Below are positions 1 through 6,104 of a stretch of 6,104 bases of DNA, piece after piece. The DNA is from Bacillota bacterium (GTDB taxonomy: Bacteria; Bacillota_H; UBA994; UBA5500): the NCBI GenBank assembly GCA_012727835.1, contig JAAYGE010000098.1, positions 1-6,104 on the forward strand, in the 5' to 3' direction. The notes beneath the pieces are model-generated. The model was not told the DNA's origin, searched no databases, and was given only the letters and a program-made list of their open reading frames with translations. Position numbers and translations under genes: made by a program. Positions within the stretch are counted from its first letter, which is position 1. Each line of letters starts with the position of its first letter.

Positions 1-599
1 CCACAGAAGGGGTCTAGGAAAGGGCGGTCCGGATTCCAAAAGCTTAACTGAATAAGTCCGGCCGCCATCGTCTCCCGTAGGGGGGCCTGGCTAACCAATT
101 GGCGATAGCCCCGTTTATGTAGGGCTTCACCACTGGTGTCTATGGTCAGGGTAACCACATCTTTCACTAATGCTACTTCCACCGGGAAGAGGGGACCATC
201 CTCCGGGAACCATTGGCGGCGGTATTTTTGTTTCAGCCGTTCCACGATGGCCTTTTTTACTATGGCCTGGCAATCGGAAACACTGAAAAGTTGGGATTTA
301 ACCGATTTACCCTGGACCGGAAAACAAGCATTGGCCGGCAGCCAGGCTTCCCAAGGCAGGTTTTTGGTTTGTTCAAAGAGGGCCTCAAAGCTGGTGGCCC
401 GAAAGCGGCCCATCACCAGCTTAACCCGGTCGGCCACTCGCAGCCACAGGTTAGTCCGTGCGATTGCTGCCTCGTCGGCTCGGAAACTAACCTGATTGTT
501 TTGCACCGTAAGATCGGTATAACCAAGGGCTTTTAGTTCTCGGGCTACCACCGCCTCCATGGCAAAGGTGGCAGTAGCGATCAATTCCAGTTTAGGCAT
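1..599 (-). CDS. THUMP-domain class I SAM-dependent RNA methyltransferase (YpsC/RlmL-like), 3' part missing
   Basis: The frame is open from an ATG at 599-597 to the window edge, giving 199 codons. It begins MPKLELIATATFAMEAVVAR, the usual opening of the YpsC/RlmL family, whose N-terminal ferredoxin-like and THUMP regions bind RNA. Residues 157-175 (GEALHKRGYR, then PLRETMAAGL) match the conserved 'LhkRGYR...apLrEtlAA' linker just before the methyltransferase fold. The last readable residues, 196-199 (DPFC, then the first two bases of a Gly codon), are the start of the DPxCGSGT SAM-binding motif. The catalytic NPPY motif would lie outside. Relatives are about 380 aa, so roughly half is missing. 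The family adds N2-methyl groups to guanine in rRNA (RlmL) or tRNA (Trm14-like); which substrate applies here cannot be seen. A GGAGG ribosome binding site 5 nt upstream supports this start. The gene is divergent from ileS. The family call is firm, the exact substrate is not. Confidence 0.92.
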   Translation of the reverse strand, partial: MPKLELIATATFAMEAVVARELKALGYTDLTVQNNQVSFRADEAAIARTNLWLRVADRVKLVMGRFRATSFEALFEQTKNLPWEAWLPANACFPVQGKSVKSQLFSVSDCQAIVKKAIVERLKQKYRRQWFPEDGPLFPVEVALVKDVVTLTIDTSGEALHKRGYRQLVSQAPLRETMAAGLIQLSFWNPDRPFLDPFC

Positions 600-604
600 C
601 TTTT

Positions 605-609
605 CCTCC
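605..609 (-). promoter_or_regulatory. Ribosome binding site of the methyltransferase gene
   Basis: On the minus strand GGAGG is followed by AAAAG and the ATG at 599. The perfect Shine-Dalgarno core at 5-nt spacing decides this start over the in-frame ATG at codon 14. Confidence 0.85.
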
Positions 610-631
610 GCTAGGGTTTTTCTTGTCTTCG

Positions 632-637
632 ATTATA
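632..637 (-). promoter_or_regulatory. Candidate -10 box for the methyltransferase gene
   Basis: A perfect TATAAT lies on the minus strand 33 nt upstream of the ATG, which would give a 5' leader of about 25 nt. At 17-bp spacing the -35 position (660-655) reads TGGCCC, which is a poor match to TTGACA, so the assignment rests on the -10 box and its location only. A further A/T-rich stretch at 700-720 could serve instead. Confidence 0.35.
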
Positions 638-683
638 TAATGCCCGTCGAGGGTGGGCCAGGATCAGTATTTAAAGCTAAATA

Positions 684-716
684 TTGTGTTTTATTCCGGA
701 TATAATATGGTATAAT
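684..716 (+). promoter_or_regulatory. Probable extended -10 promoter of the T-box/ileS unit
   Basis: TATAAT occurs twice, at 701-706 and 711-716. The second is preceded by TGG (708-710), forming a perfect extended -10 (TGnTATAAT), which can work without a good -35. Possible weak -35 elements are TTTTAT at 689-694 (16-bp spacer) and TTGTGT at 684-689 (21-bp spacer to the second box). Transcription would begin near 723, about 20 nt before the first recognisable T-box structure, as expected for a T-box leader. The exact start site is inferred. Confidence 0.6.
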
Positions 717-940
717 ACAAAGAAACTGCCTGCGAATATGAAAAGCAATGACTGGGAGAGTAACTATCAGTGAAGCCTCAGAGAGTCGGGGATAAGGTGG
801 GAGCCCGATGGCTAACCGGTAGCGAAGATCACCCACGAGCTGCCCTGGGGAACGGTTTTCTTACCCATTACCCAGTGGTCGGTGCGCCCGTTACGCGTGT
901 ACGGTGAAACCGTCGTGAGGCCTATTTACTTAGGCGAATT

Positions 941-975
941 AGGGTGGTACCACGAGGATTTAATCCTTCGTCCCT
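941..975 (+). promoter_or_regulatory. T-box antiterminator
   Basis: AGGG (941-944) pairs with CCCT (972-975). The 7-nt bulge TGGTACC (945-951) follows, and then ACGAGGAT (952-959) pairs with ATCCTTCGT (963-971) with T968 unpaired. The first four bulge bases, UGGU, are complementary to ACCA, the 3' end of an uncharged tRNA with discriminator A73, as in tRNA-Ile. The helix consumes bases 963-974, which are also the 5' arm of the terminator, so the two structures exclude each other. Confidence 0.93.
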
Positions 976-1001
976 GCTGGGACGGAGGATTTCGATTTTT
1001 T
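962..1001 (+). terminator. Regulated intrinsic terminator of the T-box
   Basis: A 13-bp stem (962-974 with 979-991, one T-G wobble at 968/985) closes a TGCT loop. After TCGA come six T residues (996-1001). The stem is GC-rich in its upper half and lies 17 nt before the ileS start codon. It competes with the antiterminator, so it should form when tRNA-Ile is aminoacylated. Confidence 0.95.
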
Positions 1002-1009
1002 AAGGAAGG
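1002..1009 (+). promoter_or_regulatory. Ribosome binding site of ileS
   Basis: AAGGAAGG sits directly after the terminator T-run and 8 nt before the ATG at 1018. The in-frame GTG at 1009 overlaps this site and so cannot use it, which favours ATG 1018 as the start. Confidence 0.8.
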
Positions 1010-1017
1010 TGAAGAAA

Positions 1018-3822
1018 ATGGTTGACTACGGTAAGACGCTGAATCTGCCGAAAACTAGTTTCCCCATGCGAGCCAACCTGCCCACCAAAGAGGTGGATAT
1101 CCAGAAGAAATGGGAGGAAATGGACGTCTATCGCTTGGTGCAGGAAGCCCGAGCTGACGCTCCCAAGTATATCTTGCATGATGGCCCGCCCTATGCCAAT
1201 GGCAATATCCATATCGGTACGGCCATGAACAAAATCTTAAAGGATATTGTGGTAAAGTTTAAAACCATGCAGGGGTATGACGCCCCTTACGTGCCCGGTT
1301 GGGACACACACGGTCTCCCCAATGAGCACGCCGTTGCTAAGAAACTGGGTTCTAAGCGGCGGGAGATCTCGCCGGTGGAATTGCGGGAGATGTGTGCCGC
1401 TTTCGCCCTGACCTGGTTAGAGAAGCAGCGGACAGCATTTAAACGTCTAGGTGTACGGGGCGACTGGGATAACCCCTACATTACCCTGTTGCCCGAATAC
1501 GAAGCTAAGCAGCTGGAGATCTTTGCCGCCATGGTGGAGCAGGGGCTGGTCTATAAGGGATTGCGCCCCGTTCATTGGTGCCCCACCTGCGAAACGGCCC
1601 TAGCCGAAGCGGAGATCGAGTATCATGACAAAAAGTCCGACTCTATTTACGTGCGCTTTGAGCTGGTAGAAGACCCGCAGGGTGTATTCGCTGGCTTTGA
1701 CAAGCCGGTCTACTTTGTCATTTGGACCACCACCCCCTGGACTCTACCGGCCAACGTGGCCATTGCAGTCAATGCGGAATTTGAGTACGTGCTAGTCGAT
1801 GCCGGCGACCATCTGCTAGTTATGGCTAAAGATTTGGCTGAGGAAGTCTGCCAAACGGTGGGCCTGGACGAAGCTGAGCAGGGTGCCACCTTTATGGGTA
1901 GCGAGCTGGAGGGCATGGTTTGCCAGCATCCCTTCATAGCTGAACGCCGCTCTCTAGTTATTCTAGGGGACCATGTTACTCTCGAAGCGGGTACCGGTTG
2001 TGTGCATACGGCTCCCGGCCATGGTCAGGAAGACTTTGAAGTAGGTGCCCGCTATGATTTGCCGGTGATCAATCCGGTTAACGATAGGGGTGTCTTTACG
2101 GAAGAAGCCGGTCCCTTTGCCGGTATGTACTATGAAAAGGCTAATAAGGAGATTATCGCCGAATTAGCGGAGCGGGGAGCCCTGCTTAACGCCAGCAAAA
2201 TTGGCCACCAGTACCCCCATTGTTGGCGCTGTAAACAGCCGGTGATGTTCCGTACCACCGAGCAATGGTTTGTTTCTGTTGATAACATCCGCCAGCAGGC
2301 GTTGGATGAAATTGAGAAGGTGCAGTGGATTCCTAAATGGGGGAAAGAGCGGATCGCCAACATGGTGCGGGAGCGAGGCGATTGGTGCATTTCTCGCCAG
2401 CGGGTTTGGGGTGTGCCCATCCCCGTATTCTACTGCAAAGAATGTGGCAAGGAGCTGATCAACCGAGAGACGGTCAAACGGGTGCAGGCCCTGTTTGCTG
2501 CGGAGGGCTCCAATGCCTGGTTCACTACACCAGTTGAAGACATTCTTCCTCCTGGGACCAAGTGTGCCCAGTGCGGTCATACCGAGTTTGAAAAAGAAAA
2601 GGATATCATGGACGTCTGGTTCGATTCGGGCTCTAGCCATGTGGCAGTTTTGGAAAACCACGATGAACTGCGGTGGCCCGCCGACCTTTACTTGGAAGGC
2701 AGCGACCAGCATCGCGGGTGGTTCCAATCGTCCCTCTGGACCGGGGTGGCTGCCCGCGGTAGCGCACCTTATAAAGCGGTTCTAACCCACGGCTTTGTCC
2801 TCGACGGTGAAGGCCGCAAGATGTCCAAGTCCTTAGGTAACGTTATTGACCCGGCCGACGTATGCAAGCAATTCGGTGCCGATATTCTGCGGCTATGGGT
2901 AGCTTCGGTGGACTTTAAGAACGACGTCCGCATCTCCAATGACCTCTTGAAGCAGATGGCGGAGGTCTATCGCAAGATTCGTAATACGGCCCGCTACATG
3001 ATTTCCAACCTCTACGACTTTGATCCGGCTACCGACCAGGTGCCCTATGATCAGCTGACCGAGTTGGATCGCTGGGCTTTGATGCGCCTTGCTCGTTTGG
3101 TGGAGCGGGTGACCCAGGCCTACGAAGATTTTGATCTGCACGTGTTCTACCATGGGGTGCATAATTTCTGTGCCGTAGATATGAGCGCCTTCTATCTGGA
3201 TGTGATTAAAGACCGTATCTACGCCTCGTTGCCGGCTAGCCCGGAACGGCGGGCGGCCCAGACGGTGCTGTGGGAAGCTCTCCATACGTTAGTGCGGTTG
3301 ATTGCCCCTGTTCTCACCCATACAGCGGAAGAAATTTGGCAGGCTATGCCGCACATTGATAACGCCCCAGTCACCGTACAGTTGGCTGAATGGCCCCAGG
3401 TGCAGACCGAATATCTAGATACCGAATTAGAGGCCCGTTGGGAGAAAATTATCACCGTGCGCGATGTGGTGGCCAAGGTACTGGAGCAAGCGCGGCGGGA
3501 GAAAATGATTCGCAGCTCCCTCGATGCCCGGGTAGAACTCTACCCATCGGCCGCTTGGCAAGACTTCGTTGTGGAGTTGACCAGCCAGTGGCCCATGTTG
3601 CTCATCGTATCTCAGGCAGAAGTGTTAACCGAGGAGCCGGCCAGGGACGGGGCGGGCGAATCGGAGGAACTGCCCGGCTTTAAGGTACGGGTTATCCCGG
3701 CGGCCGGTGAAAAATGTGAACGCTGCTGGAACTATAGCGAAGCGGCCACCCATGATGAGGAGGAAAACGCAATTTGCCCGCGCTGCGCAGCCGTGCTAGC
3801 TGAGCAGGGGCAACAGCTATAG
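1018..3822 (+). CDS. ileS: Isoleucyl-tRNA synthetase (class Ia), 934 aa
   Basis: This cytoplasmic enzyme charges tRNA-Ile with isoleucine using ATP and edits misactivated valine. The protein opens MVDYGKTLNLPKTSFPMR, like Bacillus IleS. The catalytic motif is HIGT at 65-68 (a HIGH variant), followed by GWDTHGLP, and KMSKS is at 601-605. The CP1 editing domain shows the threonine run T237-T239 (WTTTPWTLPAN) and GTGCVHTAPGHGQED with D339, matching the conserved editing Asp. Three four-cysteine sets are visible: C188/C191 with C402/C405, C473/C476 with C516/C519, and the C-terminal finger C900/C903/C920/C923. The anticodon-binding helical domain spans roughly 680-840. The length fits the family (Bacillus about 921 aa). 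Frame and motifs are intact, so the gene should be functional. Expression is controlled by the T-box upstream. No lspA or traR-like gene follows; the unit ends at the terminator downstream. The alternative GTG start at 1009 would add only three residues. Confidence 0.98.
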   Translation: MVDYGKTLNLPKTSFPMRANLPTKEVDIQKKWEEMDVYRLVQEARADAPKYILHDGPPYANGNIHIGTAMNKILKDIVVKFKTMQGYDAPYVPGWDTHGLPNEHAVAKKLGSKRREISPVELREMCAAFALTWLEKQRTAFKRLGVRGDWDNPYITLLPEYEAKQLEIFAAMVEQGLVYKGLRPVHWCPTCETALAEAEIEYHDKKSDSIYVRFELVEDPQGVFAGFDKPVYFVIWTTTPWTLPANVAIAVNAEFEYVLVDAGDHLLVMAKDLAEEVCQTVGLDEAEQGATFMGSELEGMVCQHPFIAERRSLVILGDHVTLEAGTGCVHTAPGHGQEDFEVGARYDLPVINPVNDRGVFTEEAGPFAGMYYEKANKEIIAELAERGALLNASKIGHQYPHCWRCKQPVMFRTTEQWFVSVDNIRQQALDEIEKVQWIPKWGKERIANMVRERGDWCISRQRVWGVPIPVFYCKECGKELINRETVKRVQALFAAEGSNAWFTTPVEDILPPGTKCAQCGHTEFEKEKDIMDVWFDSGSSHVAVLENHDELRWPADLYLEGSDQHRGWFQSSLWTGVAARGSAPYKAVLTHGFVLDGEGRKMSKSLGNVIDPADVCKQFGADILRLWVASVDFKNDVRISNDLLKQMAEVYRKIRNTARYMISNLYDFDPATDQVPYDQLTELDRWALMRLARLVERVTQAYEDFDLHVFYHGVHNFCAVDMSAFYLDVIKDRIYASLPASPERRAAQTVLWEALHTLVRLIAPVLTHTAEEIWQAMPHIDNAPVTVQLAEWPQVQTEYLDTELEARWEKIITVRDVVAKVLEQARREKMIRSSLDARVELYPSAAWQDFVVELTSQWPMLLIVSQAEVLTEEPARDGAGESEELPGFKVRVIPAAGEKCERCWNYSEAATHDEEENAICPRCAAVLAEQGQQL

Positions 3823-3906
3823 AACAAGTGGAGGGGCGCCCGGGAGTAGCCCCGTTGAGTCGATATCTAGAGGCTGTCGTTAAGCTTTCACGGCCTGCCA
3901 ACAACA

Positions 3907-3946
3907 AGGGGCTATCGCAAAAGCGTTTGCGATAGCCTCTCTTTTT
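3907..3946 (+). terminator. Intrinsic terminator downstream of ileS
   Basis: A 15-bp stem (3907-3921 with 3926-3940, one G-T wobble at 3909/3938) closes an AGCG loop and is followed by C and five T residues. It lies 84 nt after the ileS stop and 1 nt before the end of the convergent gerAC gene. On the minus strand the stem would be followed only by a mixed tract (CCCCTTGTTGTT), so it is probably much weaker in that direction. The 84 nt between ileS and the stem hold no gene that I can support. Confidence 0.92.
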
Positions 3947-3947
3947 C

Positions 3948-5171
3948 CTATTCACCTAGACGATAGAAATTCTTGATTAACCCCAGGTTTCTCACCTTGG
4001 GAACGGCCTCCACAACAAATTCGACGGAGGGGTAAATTTGTAACCAGTCGGCCTCCAGCTGTCTCCACAACTTTGGCTTTTGTTGCTTGATCCTTTGTCC
4101 AATGTTTACCGAATCCAAACCGTGTGCCTGTAATTTCTGGAAAAGGGCGCTGACGCGATTGGTGATGTCTTGTTTAACGGTAGCTTCGATAGGGGCAGTA
4201 TCCGACAATTGGGGATCATAGCCTCCATGGATTTCTACCAGTCGAATGTCTACCCGCAGCCGAGTAACAACCTGAAGCTGGCCGGGAGCAGTTTCATTGA
4301 CACGGTAACTTACTCGTATTCTTTCATATTGGGGAGCCAGCTTTCCCTCCGGATTTTCCGGGTTAACCATGGTGCTCATGCCGCGCTTGGCGGCCCCCAC
4401 CAGAACGGCTAAGGTTTGCGTTTCTCGCACACTCAGTTCGGCCACCCAGCGGTCGCGTTCGAACAGGGCTGTCCCCTTCAGCTGCACTTCCATGTATTGC
4501 TCACCATCGATTCCCACACCAGCCGCCGGGTTCTCATCTCCGGAAGTAAGGGCCAGTGGTCTTAGGCCTAGGATGGGCAGGGTGAGGGTGGTACTGCCGG
4601 GGGAGGAAAGGGCATTAATCATATCGTTGAGGGTCATCTTGCGGGCTACCGGAGCTGAGCTGACACTACGAATAATATGGGAGATATCGCTCCCCGGGTC
4701 CTGTCCAATGCCCGAGTGGGCATGTAATACCTGTTCGGCCGTCTCTTCAGACACAAAGGCTAAAGTGGAACCGCGGATTTGGGGCCAGGCCTGCAAAGCT
4801 TCGGTAGCCCTGCCCAGTCCATGGCGAGCCAGTTGGGCACCGAATACCACGTGATTGAGATGCAGAAAAAAATGCCGACGACGGGTACGGCTTTGTAGTA
4901 GAGCGAAGGCTTGGGTTAGAGACTTCGCCTCTACCGTTAGAACCCGCAGGCGGGTGTGAGCAGCTCCACTACCGGCACCGCCGCCTCCGCCAGCTGCCGG
5001 CAGTGCCATTTGAGCTGAGATGCGCATAAGGTTAGGTTCACTACCCGCGTCGATGCCGATGGCTACTACCGGTGCGAGAGAGGTGATTTCTTCTGAATCC
5101 CAACAGCCGACCAAACAAAAACTCGTTAACAGCAACAATGCAATCAGGCGGCATGTAATCTTACTTAGCAT
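3948..5171 (-). CDS. gerAC: Ger(x)C-family spore germination lipoprotein (GerAC-like), 407 aa
   Basis: This is the C subunit of a GerA-type nutrient germinant receptor, a lipoprotein on the outer face of the spore inner membrane. The N-terminus is a lipoprotein signal: basic residues, a hydrophobic stretch at 9-20, then lipobox LVGC with C23 as the expected lipidated residue. GCWDSEEI and VVAIGID (35-41) are family hallmarks. A glycine-rich stretch (61-69) follows, as is common in these proteins. The region 97-140 (RRRHFFLHLNHVVFGAQLAR and after) fits the N-terminal Ger(x)C domain. The C-terminal domain (about 232-400) starts KGTALFERDRWVAELS, includes the helical WRQLEADW segment (369-376) and ends near NLGLIKN. 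The length is slightly above the Bacillus proteins (about 373 aa). The start codon lies inside the end of gerAB, with GGGAAGG upstream. The family is sure; the symbol is by analogy, since the receptor type (gerA, gerB, gerK) and germinant cannot be told. Confidence 0.93.
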   Translation of the reverse strand: MLSKITCRLIALLLLTSFCLVGCWDSEEITSLAPVVAIGIDAGSEPNLMRISAQMALPAAGGGGGAGSGAAHTRLRVLTVEAKSLTQAFALLQSRTRRRHFFLHLNHVVFGAQLARHGLGRATEALQAWPQIRGSTLAFVSEETAEQVLHAHSGIGQDPGSDISHIIRSVSSAPVARKMTLNDMINALSSPGSTTLTLPILGLRPLALTSGDENPAAGVGIDGEQYMEVQLKGTALFERDRWVAELSVRETQTLAVLVGAAKRGMSTMVNPENPEGKLAPQYERIRVSYRVNETAPGQLQVVTRLRVDIRLVEIHGGYDPQLSDTAPIEATVKQDITNRVSALFQKLQAHGLDSVNIGQRIKQQKPKLWRQLEADWLQIYPSVEFVVEAVPKVRNLGLIKNFYRLGE

Positions 5172-6104
5172 GTTGCTTCCTTCCCTTGTTCAGCTTCACT
5201 CCAATTGCTATGACCGGGATAACCAGGTAAAAAGGGATGCCCAAATGGAAATTGCAGATATTGAGTAAACGGCCCACCTCCCGGAGGTTGGCCGGGAGCA
5301 TGGCTACTACTAGCACTATCAAGCCCAAACCCCATGCGCGCCAGGGTTGTTTAAAAGCCGGAAACAGGGCTGCAACCGTTGCCGAAGCTATAACAAATGC
5401 GATGGCGCTTTTGATATAGCCGGACAGTAACCACAGAGGATAAACCAATATTTCTACACCCACCAGAGTGCCCCCAATATTGATGCTCTGGGCCAAGGGG
5501 ATAGTGGGGTAGACGTAAGATTCGGTCACGCAGCAGCCCAAAACAGCGATAGTGACAGCTACTATCAAGGCTAACAGGAGACCAGCTAGCCAATGGAACA
5601 GAACACTTTTGATCCCTATCTGTTCCTGATCCTGGACTTGCACCGCCAGAAACAGGGTGGTTAATATGCCAGCCAAGGGATAGGGGCTAATATAGTAGGT
5701 AGCTTTGACCATATCTACCAGACTGGCATCCAGCAGAGGTAATAGGTTCGTCCAGCGAGCTGCAGCAAAGGCGGTTAACAGGAAGCTGAGCATCAATGGG
5801 ATGGCCAGCATCAACAGCGCCTGAATGGTGCGTATGCAGGTCTCGATACCGTACAAATCGGTATAAATTACTAGAAAGAGAAAGGCTACTTGCAAGACTC
5901 CTCTCGGCGTTGCTGGTAGGGCCACAATGTGGAAAACGAAGCTCACTTCCGACAATACCCCAATACTAAGCAGAAACCAGTAAGCGGCAAACCAGAGAAG
6001 AAAAACCTTGCCTAGAATGGGTCCGAGCCAAGTTTCAACAGCAACACCAAAATTACCGGCAGGCGCCTGTTTGGCCAACCAGGTAGATAGTAGCGTCCAT
6101 AGGG
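5161..6104 (-). CDS. gerAB: GerAB-type endospore germination permease, N-terminus missing
   Basis: This is the B subunit of a GerA-type receptor, a membrane protein of the APC amino acid permease superfamily thought to bind the germinant. The frame is open to the window edge, giving 313 residues; relatives have about 365, so roughly 50 N-terminal residues are missing. Counting from the edge, hydrophobic segments fall near 33-61, 69-86, 93-114, 138-156, 166-191, 214-230, 232-247, 257-271 and 287-304. Family features are LYGIETCIRTIQ (83-94), corresponding to the conserved GlEviaR region, WTNLLPLL (117-124) and YVYPTIPLAQSINIGG (196-211). The basic tail NKGRKQHAK ends the protein. A TTG at 6078 could be misread as a start, but coding continues upstream of it (LWTLLSTW), so it is internal. 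The gene overlaps gerAC by 11 bp, which suggests translational coupling. The promoter, probably forespore-specific (sigma G) by analogy, and any gerAA lie outside. Confidence 0.92.
   Translation of the reverse strand, partial: LWTLLSTWLAKQAPAGNFGVAVETWLGPILGKVFLLWFAAYWFLLSIGVLSEVSFVFHIVALPATPRGVLQVAFLFLVIYTDLYGIETCIRTIQALLMLAIPLMLSFLLTAFAAARWTNLLPLLDASLVDMVKATYYISPYPLAGILTTLFLAVQVQDQEQIGIKSVLFHWLAGLLLALIVAVTIAVLGCCVTESYVYPTIPLAQSINIGGTLVGVEILVYPLWLLSGYIKSAIAFVIASATVAALFPAFKQPWRAWGLGLIVLVVAMLPANLREVGRLLNICNFHLGIPFYLVIPVIAIGVKLNKGRKQHAK
5179..5185 (-). promoter_or_regulatory. Ribosome binding site of gerAC inside gerAB
   Basis: On the minus strand GGGAAGG, then AAGCAAC, precedes the ATG at 5171. 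The site lies within the last codons of gerAB, so ribosomes finishing gerAB are well placed to start gerAC. Confidence 0.75.

Larger units (their letters stand above)
723..1001 (+). promoter_or_regulatory. T-box riboswitch leader of ileS, isoleucine-specific (AUC specifier)
   Basis: This is a tRNA-sensing transcription-attenuation leader. Stem I can be traced from 745 to 843. Its helices are GCA/TGC (745-747/841-843), TGGG/CCCA (753-756/832-835), CTATC/GGTAG (764-768/818-822), AGCC/GGCT (774-777/810-813) and TCGGG/CCCGA (786-790/804-808). The specifier loop has the AGTA S-turn (759-762) facing GAAGATCA, which places the specifier codon ATC (Ile) at 828-830. A kink-turn-like loop contains GTGA (770-773). 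The distal AGAGAG bulge (780-785) and the GGTGGGAG loop (796-803) are the paired T-loop elements that contact the tRNA elbow. Stem II may be CTGGG/CCCAG (845-849/871-875). The CCGTTA (888-893) and GTGAGG (915-920) tracts suit the IIA/B element, with an ACGGT-GAA-ACCGT hairpin (901-913) between them. Stem III is GCCTA/TAGGC (920-924/931-935). The T-box AGGGTGGTACCACG follows at 941-954. The 5' boundary is inferred. Confidence 0.96.

Noticed and set aside
102..112. GCGATAGCCCC in the methyltransferase gene, the reverse complement of part of the ileS terminator stem (3908-3918)
   Set aside because: An 11-nt match in 6 kb is plausible by chance, and the copy at 102-112 encodes part of the conserved RGYRQ segment, so no repeat family is implied.
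136..536. Plus-strand open frames of 119 and 107 codons opposite the methyltransferase gene
   Set aside because: They are antisense to a recognisable conserved protein, have low-complexity unfamiliar translations and lack a family match.
633..836. Minus-strand 67-codon open frame opposite the T-box leader
   Set aside because: It lies opposite a structured RNA whose conservation explains the sequence, and its translation resembles nothing known.
2164..2727. 187-codon minus-strand open frame within ileS
   Set aside because: It is a long shadow frame of the ileS coding strand; the plus-strand frame carries all the IleS motifs across this stretch.
3833..3853. Possible small hairpin GGGGC/GCCCC just after ileS
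   Set aside because: The stem is only 5 bp with an 11-nt loop and no T-run; it is too weak to call a terminator or a small RNA.
3692..3955. 87-codon minus-strand frame spanning the end of ileS and the intergenic region
   Set aside because: It reads through the terminator stem and opposite the zinc finger of IleS, and its composition is that of an antisense shadow.
4369..4854. 161-codon plus-strand frame opposite gerAC
   Set aside because: GerAC is clearly coded on the minus strand here, and the opposite frame has no recognisable features.
4971..5000. Glycine-rich tract in gerAC as possible repeat expansion or frameshift
   Set aside because: Glycine-rich linkers at this position are common in Ger(x)C proteins, and the frame reads on normally into conserved sequence.

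Overview
The window looks like chromosomal DNA from a spore-forming Firmicute of the class Clostridia, perhaps of the Peptococcaceae, Moorella or Desulfotomaculum kind; the genus cannot be fixed from the sequence. The reasons are a T-box leader controlling an aminoacyl-tRNA synthetase gene, two genes of a GerA-type spore germination receptor, strong AGGAGG-like ribosome binding sites, and a moderately GC-rich coding style. No mobile element, CRISPR array, rRNA or tRNA gene, phage gene or defence island is visible. I did not find an undescribed system; the most informative parts are the very readable T-box and the zinc-site pattern of IleS.

Layout. Positions 1-599 (minus strand) hold the first 199 codons of a THUMP-domain RNA methyltransferase of the YpsC/RlmL type, cut by the window edge just at its SAM-binding motif. 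Positions 600-1017 are a divergent control region. It contains a probable promoter for the methyltransferase on the minus strand, a probable extended -10 promoter on the plus strand, and a T-box leader of about 280 nt with an AUC (Ile) specifier, antiterminator and terminator. Positions 1018-3822 (plus) encode isoleucyl-tRNA synthetase, 934 aa, complete. A strong intrinsic terminator at 3907-3946 closes that unit. Positions 3948-5171 (minus) encode a complete GerAC-type lipoprotein. Positions 5161-6104 (minus) encode a GerAB-type permease that overlaps gerAC by 11 bp and runs off the right edge without its N-terminus.

How they work together. When tRNA-Ile is uncharged, the leader RNA should bind it through the AUC specifier and the UGGU bulge, form the antiterminator and let transcription reach ileS. 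When tRNA-Ile is charged, the 13-bp terminator should form. The germination genes are a separate, convergently transcribed operon, presumably with a GerAA-type gene beyond the right edge; B and C subunits of such receptors act together in the spore inner membrane to sense germinants. The methyltransferase is a separate rRNA or tRNA modification gene and shares only the intergenic region with ileS.
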